Position numbers and translations under genes: made by a program. The notes beneath the pieces are model-generated. The model saw only the letters and a program-made list of their open reading frames with translations. It did no database searches and was not told where the DNA came from. From the NCBI GenBank assembly GCA_012514615.1, contig JAAYZY010000071.1, positions 1 to 15,457 of the forward strand: a stretch of DNA of 15,457 nt, read 5' to 3'. The DNA is from Chloroflexota bacterium. Lineage in GTDB: Bacteria > Chloroflexota > Anaerolineae > DTPP01. Shown here piece by piece: positions 14,817-15,457 of the stretch (positions are counted from its first letter, which is position 1; each line of letters begins with the position of its first letter).

Positions 14817-15457
14817 ATGCAGGTGTCCATGGTTCAGGTCGACGGGCGGTGGGATGGGTGGCTGCAGGAACTGCCAAGCGCCCACGCCCTACAGAGCAGC
14901 GGTTGGGCTGAGTTCAAGGCAGGCTACGGCTGGCAGCCTCAGGCCCTGCGCCTGCACGAAGGCGAGCAGACCCAGGCCCTGGCGCTGCTGTTGGTGCGTC
15001 GGCTGCGCGGCCTGCCCTGGGGCGTCGGCTACGTACCCAAGGGCCCTTGCCTGCGTGATCCCGACCGCCTGGACCTGTGGCAAGACGTCCTGGCCGCCTT
15101 GGAACGGCTGGCCCGCCGGGAGCGGCTCCTCTTCGTCAAGATCGACCCCGATGTGGAGCGCCCGGCAGACGACGAGATCGCGCCGCTCCCCCAACTGCTG
15201 GGCCAGCGCGGCTGGCAGGCCTCCGCCGAGCAGGTGCAGTTCCGCAACACCGTGCTGCTGGACCTGACCCCTGAGCCCGAGGCGCTGCTGGAGGCCATGC
15301 ACCCCAAGACGCGCTACAACATCCGCCTGGCCGCCCGACGCGGCGTCACGGTGCGCCCCGGCACAGGCAGCGACCTACCGGCCTTCTACCACCTGTACCA
15401 GACCACTAGCCAGCGGGATGGCTTCCTCATCCGCCCCTACGCCTACTACCGCGACCT
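14817..15457 (+). CDS. FemAB/FemX-family aminoacyltransferase, N-terminal part (3' truncated by window)
   Basis: The first 213 residues of a protein of the Fem family, which uses aminoacyl-tRNA to add amino acids to the peptide of lipid II or nascent peptidoglycan, building the interpeptide bridge. The frame stays open to the window end. Family features are the LQSSGWAEFKAGYGW opening (about 25-39), GVGYVPKGP (about 69-77), FVKIDPDV (about 106-113) and the QFRNTVLLDL block followed by MHPKTRYNIRLAARRGV (about 160-176), a hallmark of the second GNAT-like subdomain. The start is the ATG at 14817 with GGGGG at 14805-14809; an ATG four codons later is possible. A promoter lies at 14734-14762 and a stable hairpin covers the ribosome binding site. 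Fem-like proteins outside Firmicutes can act on other acceptors, so the substrate is not certain. Confidence 0.88.
   Translation, partial: MQVSMVQVDGRWDGWLQELPSAHALQSSGWAEFKAGYGWQPQALRLHEGEQTQALALLLVRRLRGLPWGVGYVPKGPCLRDPDRLDLWQDVLAALERLARRERLLFVKIDPDVERPADDEIAPLPQLLGQRGWQASAEQVQFRNTVLLDLTPEPEALLEAMHPKTRYNIRLAARRGVTVRPGTGSDLPAFYHLYQTTSQRDGFLIRPYAYYRD

Noticed and set aside
14567..14911. Open frame between the small membrane gene and femX, running over the femX start
   Set aside because: It crosses the femX promoter, leader hairpin and start, has no ribosome binding site, and its composition is Arg/Pro/Ala noise.

Overview
The window is GC-rich, gene-dense bacterial chromosome with housekeeping and envelope genes. 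Three features suggest a Chloroflexota bacterium, probably of the Anaerolineae: long Pro/Thr linkers behind a lipobox, a GT-C glycosyltransferase with a C-terminal beta-sandwich of a kind I associate with Chloroflexota, and a YgeY-like M20 hydrolase. This placement is an inference from protein style, since no rRNA is present. No gene-free stretch exceeds 300 bases. I see no insertion sequence, integrase, CRISPR array or phage gene.

Layout. (1) Bases 1-7906, plus strand, six closely spaced genes: the C-terminal part of a polyprenyl-phosphate sugar-1-phosphate transferase (cut by the window start), a YgeY-type M20 metallohydrolase, purA, a large TPR/lytic-transglycosylase lipoprotein, a small single-pass LysM protein, and mnmE. 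(2) Bases 7917-10614, minus strand, probably one operon transcribed yebC, ruvC, an OmpR/PhoB-type response regulator, ruvA; ruvB is absent. (3) Bases 10704-10911: an extended -10 promoter firing left into yebC, a near-consensus promoter firing right into tRNA-Asn(GTT), and a perfect 13-bp hairpin behind the tRNA. (4) Bases 10988-14107: an MFS exporter (plus) converging on a GT39-like membrane glycosyltransferase (minus) with a 12-base gap. (5) Bases 14140-15457: a near-perfect promoter overlapped by a 16-base palindrome of the GAAC-N4-GTTC (LexA/SOS) type, driving an unknown 109-residue two-TM protein; then a second promoter, a leader hairpin that buries the Shine-Dalgarno sequence, and the 5' part of a FemAB-family gene cut by the window end.

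How the parts fit. Much of the content concerns the envelope: sugar transferase, murein lyase lipoprotein, LysM protein, GT-C glycosyltransferase and FemX-like aminoacyltransferase. Together they imply a cell with cross-bridged peptidoglycan and surface glycans. A second theme is DNA repair: ruvA and ruvC, plus the putative SOS-controlled small membrane protein. The two signals most worth following are that palindrome-controlled small gene and the GC-only hairpin over the femX ribosome binding site.
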